In this document: positions 8,145-16,510 of the stretch, piece after piece
How positions within the stretch are numbered: position 1 is the stretch's first letter
Layout: the number at the start of each line of letters is the position of its first letter
Assembly: GCA_904420585.1 (NCBI GenBank)
Contig: CAJFVX010000012.1
Coordinates: forward strand, 1-64,000
Direction of reading: 5' to 3'
DNA length: 64,000 nt
DNA from: Candidatus Howiella intestinavium
Lineage (GTDB): Bacteria; Bacillota; Clostridia; Oscillospirales; Acutalibacteraceae
The notes under the pieces: model-generated
What the model was told of the DNA's origin: nothing
Databases searched by the model: none
Seen by the model: only the letters and a program-made list of their open reading frames with translations
Program-made: the position numbers and the translations under genes

Positions 8145-10511
8145 ATGGTTTTGAAACGCGTGGGAACGCTTGTGCTGGCGGGGATACTGGCTGCCCTGAG
8201 CCTACAGGGCTTGGAGCCTATGGATACGGCGGCGGAAGAGGAAAAGGACGCGGAAATTCCGTCGTATATCCAGGAACTGATGGAGGAAAAGGGGTTTACC
8301 GGCATCGACCAGCTGTCCGGCGACAGTCTGACCGACGTTGTCTTCCAGAAGGCCGACGGCACCAAGACGCTGTATATCTATGACAGCCCCATTAAGTACG
8401 AGGATGCCGACGGGACGATTCGCTTCATCGACCCGGCGGCCCAGGAGAGCCGGAAGGTGGACGATGCGGGGGCGCGGGCCTACGCCTACGAGAACCGGGA
8501 AGGCGGCCAGAAAACCTATTTGCCGCAGCGGATCCAGTCGGGCGTGCTGAGCGAATCCGGCGGCCGGCAGCTGGAAATCTTCCCTACGGGGGAGAAAAAC
8601 AGCCGGGTCAAGCGGGAGACCAGCGGAGAGGATGAGCGGCTGGTGTACGCCGACGCGGTGGAGCCGTCGGTGGATTTGGCCTATACCTATACCTTAAGCG
8701 GGGTGCAGGAGGAAATCGTCCTGGAGGAATACACCGGGGAAAACACCTTTACCTTCCGTCTGGATACCCACGGCCTGGTGCCAAGCATCACGGCAGGGTA
8801 TACAATCGTTCTGGAGGATCCGACCACAGGGGAGGCGGCGTGCACCCTTTCCGGCATCGAACTGCAGGACGCCTCCTATGCCGAGACCCTGCACTACAGC
8901 GACGTAAGTTTTGAAAACACCTACACCATCCAGCCCGACCCGGAGGGGGAGGGAGAAACGCCCTATCTGCTGACCGTGACGCTGGACGAAGAATTTTTGC
9001 AGAACCCGGATACGGTTTATCCTTTGACCGGTAACTATAACTTTTCTTGGATTACCAGTTCGGCGGACACAACAGTTTATCAATATACCAGTTATGACGC
9101 CAGCGCCTCTGCATTGGACTATGTGGGCAACCGCGAAAGCAGCGGCTATGGCGACTGCATCAAAATGGCGAATTTTGACGCCAATCTCTTAAAGCGCATC
9201 AATCCGGATAATATCATTTCCGCTACCTACAGTACACAGATACTGGGAGCAGAAGATGCCTGGTATATCGATTTGGTCATTCCGAAATTCACCTGGTATG
9301 CTTCCCAGGTACGGTACAGCAATATGAACAGCCCCAGCAAGTATACGTATTCATGGTCAGTTTATATGAATAATACCACCGAGAGAACACAGGGGTTCCC
9401 CATAACGGACATTGTGAAGCAGTGGCTGCGGGTGGAACTAAAGGAGGATATAGCGCATTTGGGCAGCCGGCAGGGGATAGCGCTGATAGCCCGGAACTGC
9501 CCTACAGACAGCTATCGGGCCCTCCGTTCAGCCGAAAGCGCATCTATTGACCGGCCGGCATTCTCGGTGGATTTCCGGGAGGACGATTCGCTGGAAAGCG
9601 GCCTGTACTTCATCCGGAACTTATGCAAGGATTCTGATACCTCTTTTTATTTAGATGCCAACAACAGCGGCACGACGGAGGGAACGGGTACGACCATCTA
9701 CAATTTCCACGGGGCGAACAACCAAATTTGGCGGGTGCAGAATGACCCGGAGCGTTCCGGTCAGTATACCATATCCCCTTACTATAATTCGGGGTTATAC
9801 CTGACGGCGGAGTTTGCAGACAGGAGTCCCCTGACCTTATCAAGGACAAAGCAGGTGTGGCATATTATCGAAAACGCAGACGGTACATATCGGTTTGTCC
9901 CATATGGTACTGCCCTGTGGGTCCCCGAGGCGGCGGACGGAATTGTCAAAAGCGGGACAGTGGTACAACTCGCCGAGTATATGGCGGAAATATACCAGAA
10001 ATGGGTGTTTGAAAAGGCGACCATAGCCGGCGGGGCCGCAGCCTATTACCAGGAGAATTCCGAAAATGTAAATTGCTTCGGCTATGCTTTGAATTTGGAA
10101 AGATGGCTTTATGCGCCAACCTGTACTTATGGCCCGGATGGTGAAACTTATTATATGGATCTTGCTTGGGCGAGAATTCAAGAAACGATTGAAGACATGG
10201 GCTTGCAGTATAGGGAGTTATCAGGTCCAAACCAGTATCTTCGACCAAATGAATGGAGAATTGTTTATCGCGCTGGTGATAATTATGTCCCGGCATATGG
10301 TGGGAATCAGATGAGCAGCCATTTTATGAAACAATTAGATACAGGAGGTTGGGCGGAAAAACAAGGGCATGCGCCATCGCAAAACTTGGGTATGATTAAC
10401 ATAAGCACATATTCGTGGGATTGGTTGGAAATGAATTCGGATGGTGAGTTGGAAAATAAATGCACAGGCTTTTATGATAGTCCGCCCATTTATATAGCTG
10501 TTTGGCAGTAA
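8145..10511 (+). CDS. Secreted multidomain protein: wall-type N-terminus, DNRLRE-like, ricin-type lectin, papain-like C-terminal domain
   Basis: A 788-residue protein with a signal peptide (LVLAGILAALSLQG; cleavage near residue 30). Residues 40-290 resemble the N-terminal regions of Firmicute wall-associated and Rhs-like proteins; 300-480 resembles a DNRLRE module; 485-625 is a ricin-type beta-trefoil (QIWRVQN and QKWVFE repeats). Residues 630-788 contain NCFGYAL (C644) and SHFMKQL..GGWAEKQG (H726). This is the Cys-then-His spacing of papain-fold domains found at the ends of some bacterial toxins and effectors. The architecture suggests a polymorphic-toxin-like protein without Rhs repeats, or a secreted peptidase. 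GGGGTG precedes the ATG. The last 450 bases are distinctly A+T richer than the 5' half. The lipoprotein gene follows after 13 bases. Catalysis is inferred. Confidence 0.75.
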   Translation: MVLKRVGTLVLAGILAALSLQGLEPMDTAAEEEKDAEIPSYIQELMEEKGFTGIDQLSGDSLTDVVFQKADGTKTLYIYDSPIKYEDADGTIRFIDPAAQESRKVDDAGARAYAYENREGGQKTYLPQRIQSGVLSESGGRQLEIFPTGEKNSRVKRETSGEDERLVYADAVEPSVDLAYTYTLSGVQEEIVLEEYTGENTFTFRLDTHGLVPSITAGYTIVLEDPTTGEAACTLSGIELQDASYAETLHYSDVSFENTYTIQPDPEGEGETPYLLTVTLDEEFLQNPDTVYPLTGNYNFSWITSSADTTVYQYTSYDASASALDYVGNRESSGYGDCIKMANFDANLLKRINPDNIISATYSTQILGAEDAWYIDLVIPKFTWYASQVRYSNMNSPSKYTYSWSVYMNNTTERTQGFPITDIVKQWLRVELKEDIAHLGSRQGIALIARNCPTDSYRALRSAESASIDRPAFSVDFREDDSLESGLYFIRNLCKDSDTSFYLDANNSGTTEGTGTTIYNFHGANNQIWRVQNDPERSGQYTISPYYNSGLYLTAEFADRSPLTLSRTKQVWHIIENADGTYRFVPYGTALWVPEAADGIVKSGTVVQLAEYMAEIYQKWVFEKATIAGGAAAYYQENSENVNCFGYALNLERWLYAPTCTYGPDGETYYMDLAWARIQETIEDMGLQYRELSGPNQYLRPNEWRIVYRAGDNYVPAYGGNQMSSHFMKQLDTGGWAEKQGHAPSQNLGMINISTYSWDWLEMNSDGELENKCTGFYDSPPIYIAVWQ

Positions 10512-10524
10512 AGGAGGTCATATT

Positions 10525-11580
10525 ATGCGTACAAAGATAATTACCTTGCTGCTGACAGCCGGCGTATTGCTGGCCGGCTGCACACCGGCGGCCTCCAGCG
10601 GCGACACGGCGCAGGTAGCCAGTCAGCCGGCGTCTACCGCCGAAATACAGGACACGACAATACAGGACACGACAACCGCAAGCACACCTGCATCCACAAG
10701 CACATCGGAAACTTCTTCAGCAGGATCCGAGGCATCCACATCAATTGTCACCTCCGGCAGTACCAGCCGGCCAGCAGTTTCCTGGCCGGAGCCGCCTACG
10801 CCTACGCCCATCGTGCCGGATGACGATGGCCAGGCGGGTGATCCGCCTGCCGAGCAGCCCGGCCCGCCTGTTTCCGAGGAGCCTACACCTGAACCGGAAC
10901 CCAATTGGGAAGTAGAACACGTCTATTGGTTCCCGGATGATAACCCTTATGAAGAGTCGTTCACACCGTCGCCCAACAACGCCGGTACACCGGATGACTA
11001 TATTACGGTGGAATATCATGCAACGGATCTCTTGTTTAGTTTTAATTCTCGTCAGACCTTTTATGTGGGCGACAGGCCATTGGGAATAGGAACGGTAAAC
11101 CATGCTTATCCCATTGAATGCCTGCGGCAGCTGGATGAAAACACCTATTATGCGGTTTATAAGGCAAAGGAAGGCGGTTATATCTACGTCCATTTCCAGA
11201 AGATGTTGGAAGAACCTAGCTGGGATGAGAATTATTATAATGGCATTTACGCTGTCACCAGCGTAATCTATGTCCGTGAACCTCTTGACTATGCGGATTT
11301 TTCGGAGATAAAAATAGGCGATTCCATAACAGATATAGAAGCAATTGATCCTGCTTCGTGTGCTTGGATTACAATGTGGTCAAAGATGTATGACGGAATG
11401 GGTATCCGCCAGACCTTGACAGATGGCGCAATATTCATTGAAGCGCTGAAAGACGACAATGGCGACTTTACAGTATCGAAAATCCGTTATTTCCCGGATG
11501 GTATAGAGGATTTCAGTGAGCGTCTGGATACAGGCTTGGAAATCAACCACAACATTCTCCCTCAGGATTTCCCTCAGTAA
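10525..11580 (+). CDS. Lipoprotein with Ser/Thr/Pro linker and SmpA/BLIP-like C-terminal domain
   Basis: A 351-residue protein. A lipobox LLAGC places the lipidated Cys at residue 19. Residues 20-125 form a low-complexity Ser/Thr then Pro/Glu linker, as expected for a domain held above the peptidoglycan. The folded part (128-351) contains FSEIKIGDSITDIEAIDPAS, a motif resembling SmpA/OmlA or BLIP-like lipoproteins. AAAGGAGG lies before the ATG, 13 bases after the lectin gene stop, so the two are co-transcribed. It could be the immunity or anchoring partner of the secreted protein, but nothing in the sequence proves this. A+T content matches the C-terminal part of its neighbour. Confidence 0.75.
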   Translation: MRTKIITLLLTAGVLLAGCTPAASSGDTAQVASQPASTAEIQDTTIQDTTTASTPASTSTSETSSAGSEASTSIVTSGSTSRPAVSWPEPPTPTPIVPDDDGQAGDPPAEQPGPPVSEEPTPEPEPNWEVEHVYWFPDDNPYEESFTPSPNNAGTPDDYITVEYHATDLLFSFNSRQTFYVGDRPLGIGTVNHAYPIECLRQLDENTYYAVYKAKEGGYIYVHFQKMLEEPSWDENYYNGIYAVTSVIYVREPLDYADFSEIKIGDSITDIEAIDPASCAWITMWSKMYDGMGIRQTLTDGAIFIEALKDDNGDFTVSKIRYFPDGIEDFSERLDTGLEINHNILPQDFPQ

Positions 11581-11611
11581 CCGAATAAAGCGGGGCGCGT
11601 CCCCGCGCAGC

Positions 11612-11656
11612 AAAACACCGCCGGCCGGGCTGCTTTCGCCCGGCCGGCGGTGTTTT
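11612..11656. terminator. Bidirectional terminator
   Basis: AAAACACCGCCGGCCGGGC paired with its complement around a 7-base loop. It ends the lipoprotein gene on the plus strand and the DUF4097 gene on the minus strand. Confidence 0.85.
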
Positions 11657-11692
11657 CTGTATGCTTCTGTCCCCGCATCCGAAGAAAAAAAC

Positions 11693-12517
11693 TTATTCCG
11701 GGAAGTCCACCGATACGGTGCCCACGCCGCCGTCGATTTTAATAGTGCGGCCGGCGCCGGGATTTTCCGTCCGGCCGTCGGGCAGCTGCTCCCCGTTTAC
11801 CAGCACCTCCCCGATGCCGCCGTTTACCTGGTAGGTATAATCCTCGGCCGCGCCGTCCAGATGGAGAAATACCTCCCCTACGCCACCGTCAATCACGGCG
11901 TCCCCTTCCAGCCGGCCGGTGAAATCCAGGGTGCCTACGCCGCCGTCCAGCTTAAGGCCGTCCACGTCTCCCGACTGGATATAGATTTTCCCCACGCCCA
12001 TGTCGGCCTGCAGAAAGCCGGTGGTCACATCCGATATGGTAATGGAGCCGGCGCCGCCGTCCAGCCGGACGGTGTCGGCCTGTAAGGGGGCCTCGGCCGT
12101 CAGCTCTCCCGTGCCGCTTGCCAGCCGGATGCTTTCCAGCTGCCCTGCGGGCATATAGACGGTGATGGAGGGGGTGTCATGGCCCAGGCGCAGGAAGTCC
12201 CACAGGGAAAAGTCTTCGCTGCGGACGGAAAGCTGGCCGTCCTCCACCCGGCAGGTAAAGGAATCGCCTACGTTTTCCGCCTCTACCCGCCAGCCGTCGC
12301 CCTCCGCCAGACGCAGGCTGCCGTAGCCGCTGTCGATGGAAAGGGAAGTGATATTCCCGGTGATGTCCTGGGCGAAGCCGCCGGTTTCCCGGTCGCCGCC
12401 GGTGAGGAACCGCAGGGCCCCCAGCCCCAGCCAGGCCAGGCTGCCGATGATGCAGACGGCCAGCAGCACCCCGATAAAAATGCCGATGTATTTTACCGCT
12501 TTTTGTCCTGCGTTCAT
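11693..12517 (-). CDS. DUF4097 (LiaG-like) membrane-anchored beta-strand repeat protein
   Basis: A 274-residue protein with one N-terminal membrane helix (YIGIFIGVLLAVCIIGSLAW) and a long extracytoplasmic right-handed beta region. The repeats have the form xxGxGxxxVxxxxG, such as LDGGAGSITISDV, LDGGVGTLDFTG and IDGGVGEVFLH. This is the DUF4097 family, which includes LiaG of the LiaIHGFSR envelope-stress system. The start ATG overlaps the stop of the upstream LiaF-like gene (ATGA), so the two are translationally coupled. A role in envelope stress is inferred from family and partner; no LiaRS two-component pair is present in the window. Confidence 0.85.
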   Translation of the reverse strand: MNAGQKAVKYIGIFIGVLLAVCIIGSLAWLGLGALRFLTGGDRETGGFAQDITGNITSLSIDSGYGSLRLAEGDGWRVEAENVGDSFTCRVEDGQLSVRSEDFSLWDFLRLGHDTPSITVYMPAGQLESIRLASGTGELTAEAPLQADTVRLDGGAGSITISDVTTGFLQADMGVGKIYIQSGDVDGLKLDGGVGTLDFTGRLEGDAVIDGGVGEVFLHLDGAAEDYTYQVNGGIGEVLVNGEQLPDGRTENPGAGRTIKIDGGVGTVSVDFPE

Positions 12518-13191
12518 TTTACATCCACCCCTCCGAATATGGATACACAGTCCACATAGACCGTAGGCCCGTCGGGCACAATGGGCGGCTGGGCCTTGTT
12601 GGAAGCCCCGCCGAAGATGGGCACGGAGGAGATTTTAACCTTCACATTGGCCGGGACGAAAATATCGATGCCGCCGAAAACGGCCGTGGCCCGGATGACC
12701 GTGTCCTCCCGGATGACGGCTTGGCGCAGGTCAATATCCAGCCCGCCAAATACGGCGGTCAGGTTGGCGCCCTGGAAGCCTTCGCCGGGAAAGGCCAGCT
12801 TCTGCCCGCTGAAAACGGCGGCGCAGTCCTGCCTGGGCCCGGCGGGCTTTACCTTGACCCCGTGGCCGGAAAAGCAGCTGCGAAAAAGGATGACCAGGCC
12901 GATGACCACCAGGATGACGGGGAAGACCAGCCTGCCCACCAGCTCCCAGGTGAAGACCTCGGGCATCTGGCGGGTGAGCAGCAGCAGCACGCCCAGCACA
13001 AGGCAGATGCTGTTAAAGACCTTGGGGCCGGATTTGATGATGCTGATAAAGCTGGGGACGATGATAAAGAGGGTCCACCAGCCGGGGAAGAACAGGGAGA
13101 CGTCCCATAGGGAAAAGGCGTTGCCGGCCAGCAGCACGCCGGCCGCCACAAAGGCAAGGCCGATAAGCAGGTTGCAGATGCGGTTTTTCAT
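12514..13191 (-). CDS. LiaF-like membrane protein with cell-wall-stress C-terminal domain
   Basis: A 225-residue protein. The ATG at 13191 is used (MKNRICNLLIG) because AAAGGAG lies 11 bases upstream; the GTG four codons earlier overlaps that ribosome site. Four membrane segments occupy residues 5-110, followed by a cytoplasmic LiaF-type beta-helix with repeated AVFGGLDIDL, AVFGGIDIF and SIFGGVDV motifs. In Bacillus, LiaF restrains the LiaRS two-component system that senses lipid-II antibiotics. This gene and the DUF4097 gene form a two-gene unit whose promoter faces the patatin gene. Confidence 0.88.
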   Translation of the reverse strand: MKNRICNLLIGLAFVAAGVLLAGNAFSLWDVSLFFPGWWTLFIIVPSFISIIKSGPKVFNSICLVLGVLLLLTRQMPEVFTWELVGRLVFPVILVVIGLVILFRSCFSGHGVKVKPAGPRQDCAAVFSGQKLAFPGEGFQGANLTAVFGGLDIDLRQAVIREDTVIRATAVFGGIDIFVPANVKVKISSVPIFGGASNKAQPPIVPDGPTVYVDCVSIFGGVDVK

Positions 13192-13285
13192 AGATTCCCT
13201 CACTCCTTTTGGCGGAGCTTTCCGCCCGCCTACCGAAAGTATACCATACCCGCCGGATAAAGTACCAGGGAAAAAGGGGAGAAAT

Positions 13286-13304
13286 CCTTAAGATTTTCTT
13301 CAGG
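13286..13304. promoter_or_regulatory. Palindromic candidate operator between divergent genes
   Basis: CCTTAAGA-TTT-TCTTCAGG is an imperfect dyad (7 of 8 positions) between the LiaF-like operon and the patatin gene. It lies about 45 bases from possible -10 boxes on each side: AGTATA (13238-13243) for the minus strand and TATACT (13346-13351) for the plus strand. It could bind a response regulator. Confidence 0.4.
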
Positions 13305-13386
13305 CTCCCGGGAACGCCCCCCTAGGCAAACCGGCCGGGATTTGGTATACTTTTGTGGGATAACAGCCGAAAGGAGAGAGGTGCGG

Positions 13387-14256
13387 ATGAAAATCGGACT
13401 GGTGCTGGAGGGCGGCGGCATGCGCAGCCTGTACACGGCGGGCGTCCTGGACGCCCTGCTGGATGAAAAGATAATGGCCGACTATGTCATCGGCGTATCG
13501 GCGGGGGCCTGCTGCGGGGTATCCTATGTATCCGGGCAGCGGGGGCGCAGCCTGCGCATCAATACGGTGCAGGTGCAGGACAAGCGGTATCTGGGGCTGG
13601 GGAATTTTCTAAAGACCGGGTCGCTTTTCGGTATGGACTTTATTTTCGACGAAATCCCCAACCGGATAGACCCCTTTGACTATGAAGCCTTTGCGGCCTC
13701 TCCCTGCGCCTTTGAGGCGGGGGTCAGCGATGTGGAGACCGGGCTGCCCGCCTATTTCGGCAAGGAGGATATACAGGGGCACAGCATCGTGCTGCGGGCC
13801 TCCTCGGCCATCCCCTGCTTTTCCCCCATGGTGCGCTACAAGGGGCGGGATTATCTGGACGGGGGCACCTCCGACCCCATCCCCTTCCGGCGGGCCTTAG
13901 CGCAGGGCTGCGACCGGGTGGTGGTGGTGCTGACCCGGGACCGGGGATTCCAAAAGACCCCCGAGCCGGGGCACTTCTATTACGCGAGAAAGTACCGGCG
14001 CTATCCCGGCGTGGTGCGGATGCTGGAGCGGCGGCACCAGGTGTACAACCGTTCCCGGGAGGAACTGTGGGAACTGGAGAAGAAGGGGAAGGCCCTGGTG
14101 CTGGCCCCGGCGGCGCCTTTGGGCATCGGCCGGTTTGAAAAGCGGGTAGACCGGCTGAAGGCGGCCTACGAGGTGGGATACGCGGACGCAAAGCAGATGC
14201 TTCCCCGCCTGCGGTCCTTTTTTGGTCTCCTTACGGCCGGACAGAAGGGGGAATAA
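13387..14256 (+). CDS. Patatin-like phospholipase (RssA-type)
   Basis: A 289-residue protein. The start at 13387 (MKIGLVLEGGG) follows AAAGGAGAGAGG; an in-frame ATG 15 codons earlier lacks a ribosome site. The oxyanion loop GLVLEGGGMRS, nucleophile elbow GVSAG (Ser about 39) and catalytic DGG (DYLDGGTSDPIP) are all present, giving the Ser-Asp dyad of patatins. No signal peptide or membrane segment is visible, so it acts in the cytosol or on the inner face of the membrane, probably as a lysophospholipase or acyl hydrolase. The gene is followed after two bases by an SRPBCC protein gene, indicating an operon. Confidence 0.92.
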   Translation: MKIGLVLEGGGMRSLYTAGVLDALLDEKIMADYVIGVSAGACCGVSYVSGQRGRSLRINTVQVQDKRYLGLGNFLKTGSLFGMDFIFDEIPNRIDPFDYEAFAASPCAFEAGVSDVETGLPAYFGKEDIQGHSIVLRASSAIPCFSPMVRYKGRDYLDGGTSDPIPFRRALAQGCDRVVVVLTRDRGFQKTPEPGHFYYARKYRRYPGVVRMLERRHQVYNRSREELWELEKKGKALVLAPAAPLGIGRFEKRVDRLKAAYEVGYADAKQMLPRLRSFFGLLTAGQKGE

Positions 14257-14258
14257 GG

Positions 14259-14663
14259 ATGCGCGCCCATATCCGATGCATGCTTCCCTGCCGGCCGGCG
14301 GATGTTTGGCAGCTGGTGACCGACTGGGAAAACTGCGGCTGGCGGCGGGATTTGGAAAGGGCCCAAGCCCTGCCCGACGGCAGCGGCTTTATAGAGTACA
14401 CAAAAGGCGGCGCAGTTACCTATTTTCATATCACGGACTTTGTGCCCATGGAGCGGTGCGAAATGGAACTGGAAAACCCCTTCCTGCAAGGCCGCTGGCT
14501 GGGCCTGTTCCGGACCGTGGACGGCGGGACGGAGCTGGATTTTACCGAAGAGGTCACCATAAAAAAGTGGTATATGCGGCTTCCGGCGCGGTTTTATCTC
14601 AAAAAGCAGCAGGCGGCGTATATGGCCGATTTGTCTGCGGCGCTGCAGCGGGCGGCCGACTGA
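14259..14663 (+). CDS. SRPBCC (START/Bet v1-like) family protein
   Basis: A 134-residue single-domain protein matching the polyketide-cyclase/SRPBCC fold: HIRCMLPCRPADVWQLVTDW at the start, a central beta region (YFHITDFVPMERCEMELENP) and a long C-terminal helix (RFYLKKQQAAYMADLSAALQ). These helix-grip proteins bind hydrophobic ligands; the ligand is unknown here. It begins two bases after the patatin stop, with AAGG at the overlap, so a lipid-related role is plausible by association only. Confidence 0.8.
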   Translation: MRAHIRCMLPCRPADVWQLVTDWENCGWRRDLERAQALPDGSGFIEYTKGGAVTYFHITDFVPMERCEMELENPFLQGRWLGLFRTVDGGTELDFTEEVTIKKWYMRLPARFYLKKQQAAYMADLSAALQRAAD

Positions 14664-14748
14664 GAGGGAAAGCCGGCCGGGAATTCTGTATGATGGGAGG
14701 CTCTTTGGCCCATACTAATACCGAGTACAAATTCGGAGGCCGTGGGAT

Positions 14749-14880
14749 ATGGATAAAATAAAAAGACGGGGCCAGAACCGGCCCCATCCCTTTATGAAGG
14801 CGCTGCTTCTGACCCTGCTCTGCTTTGTCATGGTGGCCATCGGCTTTTTCGGTGCGGCCTACCTCACCGGGGCGCTCTGA
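14749..14880 (+). CDS. Small single-pass membrane protein
   Basis: A 43-residue open frame, MDKIKRRGQNRPHPFMKALL and on to GAAYLTGAL. A basic, proline-containing head is followed by one clear transmembrane helix (LLLTLLCFVMVAIGFFGAAY). GGAGG lies eight bases before the ATG, a strong translation signal. The positively charged head predicts an N-in orientation. It stands alone between the SRPBCC and GNAT genes; the function is unknown. Such short proteins often tune a larger membrane complex. Confidence 0.6.
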   Translation: MDKIKRRGQNRPHPFMKALLLTLLCFVMVAIGFFGAAYLTGAL

Positions 14881-14893
14881 CCGGCCTGGCGGT

Positions 14894-15448
14894 CTATAAA
14901 GCCGGCTGCCCCACCCGGTAGACCCGGCGGTACAGCTCCTCCCGCACCCGTCCGAAATCCTCTTCCGAAAGGGGAGCGGGCCAGCTCATCACCATCAGGG
15001 GGATGGCGGAGGTGGTGGGCTGCAAGGGGGGCTGCTCGTAAGGGTAGGGGTTCAGACAGAACCCCAGCCGCTCATAAAAGGCCACCCGCCGGCGGGCTGT
15101 ATCGGTTTCGGGGGGCTCCACCTCCAGCACAATGGGGGCGGGAGCGGCCGAGAGGAAATCGGCCAGCATCCGGCCGCCCATGCCCTGCCCCCGCAGGGAG
15201 GCGGAAACGGCGAAGTGCTCCACATAGCGGAATCCCTCCAGTTCCCAGCCGATTAAAAAGGCGGCCGGCAGGCCGGCTGCGTCCCGGTGGACGGTAAGGC
15301 ACAGGGCCGGGTCGCGGAGGATGCGGGCGAACCCCTTGCGGGTTCGCCGCTCTTCCGGGGGAAAGGCCTCCTCCATAATTTCCCAAAGGCGTGCGAGGTC
15401 ACTGTCGCTGAGGCCGAAGCGGGCGGCGGGATTGTGTGCGGACGGCAT
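14894..15448 (-). CDS. GNAT family N-acetyltransferase
   Basis: A 184-residue protein. The ATG at 15448 (MPSAHNPAARF) has AGAGGAGATGGG just upstream; longer in-frame extensions are leader sequence. The acetyl-CoA-binding motif A is seen in VEHFAVSASLRGQGMGGRML (R/Q-x-x-G-x-G/A), with motif B in YERLGFCLNPYPYEQPPL. The sequence resembles small-molecule GNATs of Clostridia; the acceptor is unknown. It is monocistronic and reads away from the tRNA-Arg gene. Confidence 0.88.
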   Translation of the reverse strand: MPSAHNPAARFGLSDSDLARLWEIMEEAFPPEERRTRKGFARILRDPALCLTVHRDAAGLPAAFLIGWELEGFRYVEHFAVSASLRGQGMGGRMLADFLSAAPAPIVLEVEPPETDTARRRVAFYERLGFCLNPYPYEQPPLQPTTSAIPLMVMSWPAPLSEEDFGRVREELYRRVYRVGQPAL

Positions 15449-15547
15449 CCCATCTCCTCTTTCTGTCCTTTTTCGGACGTTTTCACCTAGTATAGCACGG
15501 GAAAAGGGGTTTGCAAAGAAAAAGAGGGAGATTTTTGAAAGCCGTAA

Positions 15548-15576
15548 TTGACAGATGGGCAAAGGGGTGTTATAAT
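15548..15576 (+). promoter_or_regulatory. Promoter of tRNA-Arg
   Basis: TTGACA (15548-15553), 17-base spacer, TATAAT (15571-15576), both consensus hexamers perfect, 34 bases before the tRNA. Confidence 0.85.
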
Positions 15577-15609
15577 ACGGTACGTGCTCATGAGGACATG
15601 AGTTCATAT

Positions 15610-15686
15610 GCGCCCGTAGCTCAGTTGGATAGAGCGTTAGACTCCGACTCTAAAGGCCACTGGTTCGAATCCAGCCGGGCGTACCA
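15610..15686 (+). tRNA. tRNA-Arg (anticodon CCG), CCA encoded
   Basis: The cloverleaf can be drawn: acceptor GCGCCCG/CGGGCGT (first pair G-U), D arm GCTC/GAGC, anticodon stem TTAGA/TCTAA with loop CTCCGAC giving anticodon CCG, T arm ACTGG-TTCGAAT-CCAGC, discriminator A and genomic CCA. It reads CGG codons. Confidence 0.95.
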
Positions 15687-15736
15687 AAGAGGGAAAAGGG
15701 GATTTCCGGTCCGCGTATTCCCTTTTCCAGTCTGGG

Positions 15737-15763
15737 ACGGCGGGCTTTGCCCGCCGTTTTTTC
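15737..15763 (+). terminator. Terminator after tRNA-Arg
   Basis: ACGGCGGGC-TTT-GCCCGCCGT followed by TTTTTTCT. Confidence 0.85.
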
Positions 15764-15844
15764 TATACCGGCATTTTTTCGGCGGACGAGGGGGGTAAAT
15801 CCGGCTTTTGCGGGTTTACCTGTATTTATTTAGGCGGGGATAGT

Positions 15845-16462
15845 ATGAATATCATTGTTGTAGGCTGCGGACAGCTGGGCACCCGGCTGGCCAACACCCT
15901 TTGCCGGCTGGGGCACGACGTGGCCGTCGTAACCCGGAAGGCCGACGAATTCAGCGACCTGGGCGACGATTTTTCCGGCATTACCGTATCGGGCGTGCCT
16001 CTGGACCAGGATGTGCTGGAGCAGGCGGGCATTGAGGAATGTGACGTGCTGCTTGCCGTCACGGGGAACGACAACCAGAATATCGTCATTTCCCAGATAG
16101 CAAAGGAAATTTACCATGTGCCCAAGGTCATCACCCGCATTATGGATCCGGTCCGGGAAACGGTTTTCGAGAATTTCGGCATGCATACCGTCTGTCCCAC
16201 CAAGCTGGCGGCCACCACCGTTATCAATACGGTGCTGGATGAAATCAGCGATCAGATGATCACCTTCGGCGTCCACACGGCCGACTTTGAGGTGCGGTCG
16301 GACAAGCGGTGGGTAGGCAAGATGGTCTGCGAAATCCCGGTGCACGAGGACGAGATGATCTATGCGGTTATCGACGCATCCGGGGCCCTGCGGCTCAACC
16401 TCGACCCCGAACGGGTTATAGGGAAAAACGAACGGGTGGTATTTTCCAGCCTGGTAGACTAA
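15845..16462 (+). CDS. TrkA/KtrA family potassium channel regulatory subunit (first copy)
   Basis: A 205-residue protein. An N-terminal RCK Rossmann domain begins NIIVVGCGQLGTRLANTL (GxGxxG nucleotide loop), with an acidic residue pattern at the second strand, followed by a TrkA-C domain (about 135-205). RCK subunits bind NAD(H)/ATP or c-di-AMP and gate TrkH/KtrB transporters from the cytosol. It is followed by a second, independent TrkA gene 48 bases downstream. No TrkH/KtrB pore gene is present here. The ribosome site is weak (GGCGGGGA). Assignment to a named system is not possible. Confidence 0.88.
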   Translation: MNIIVVGCGQLGTRLANTLCRLGHDVAVVTRKADEFSDLGDDFSGITVSGVPLDQDVLEQAGIEECDVLLAVTGNDNQNIVISQIAKEIYHVPKVITRIMDPVRETVFENFGMHTVCPTKLAATTVINTVLDEISDQMITFGVHTADFEVRSDKRWVGKMVCEIPVHEDEMIYAVIDASGALRLNLDPERVIGKNERVVFSSLVD

Positions 16463-16510
16463 AATCCCGCCCGGCCGGGGCGGAGGGAAGCAAAAGGAGC
16501 AGACGCGGGT

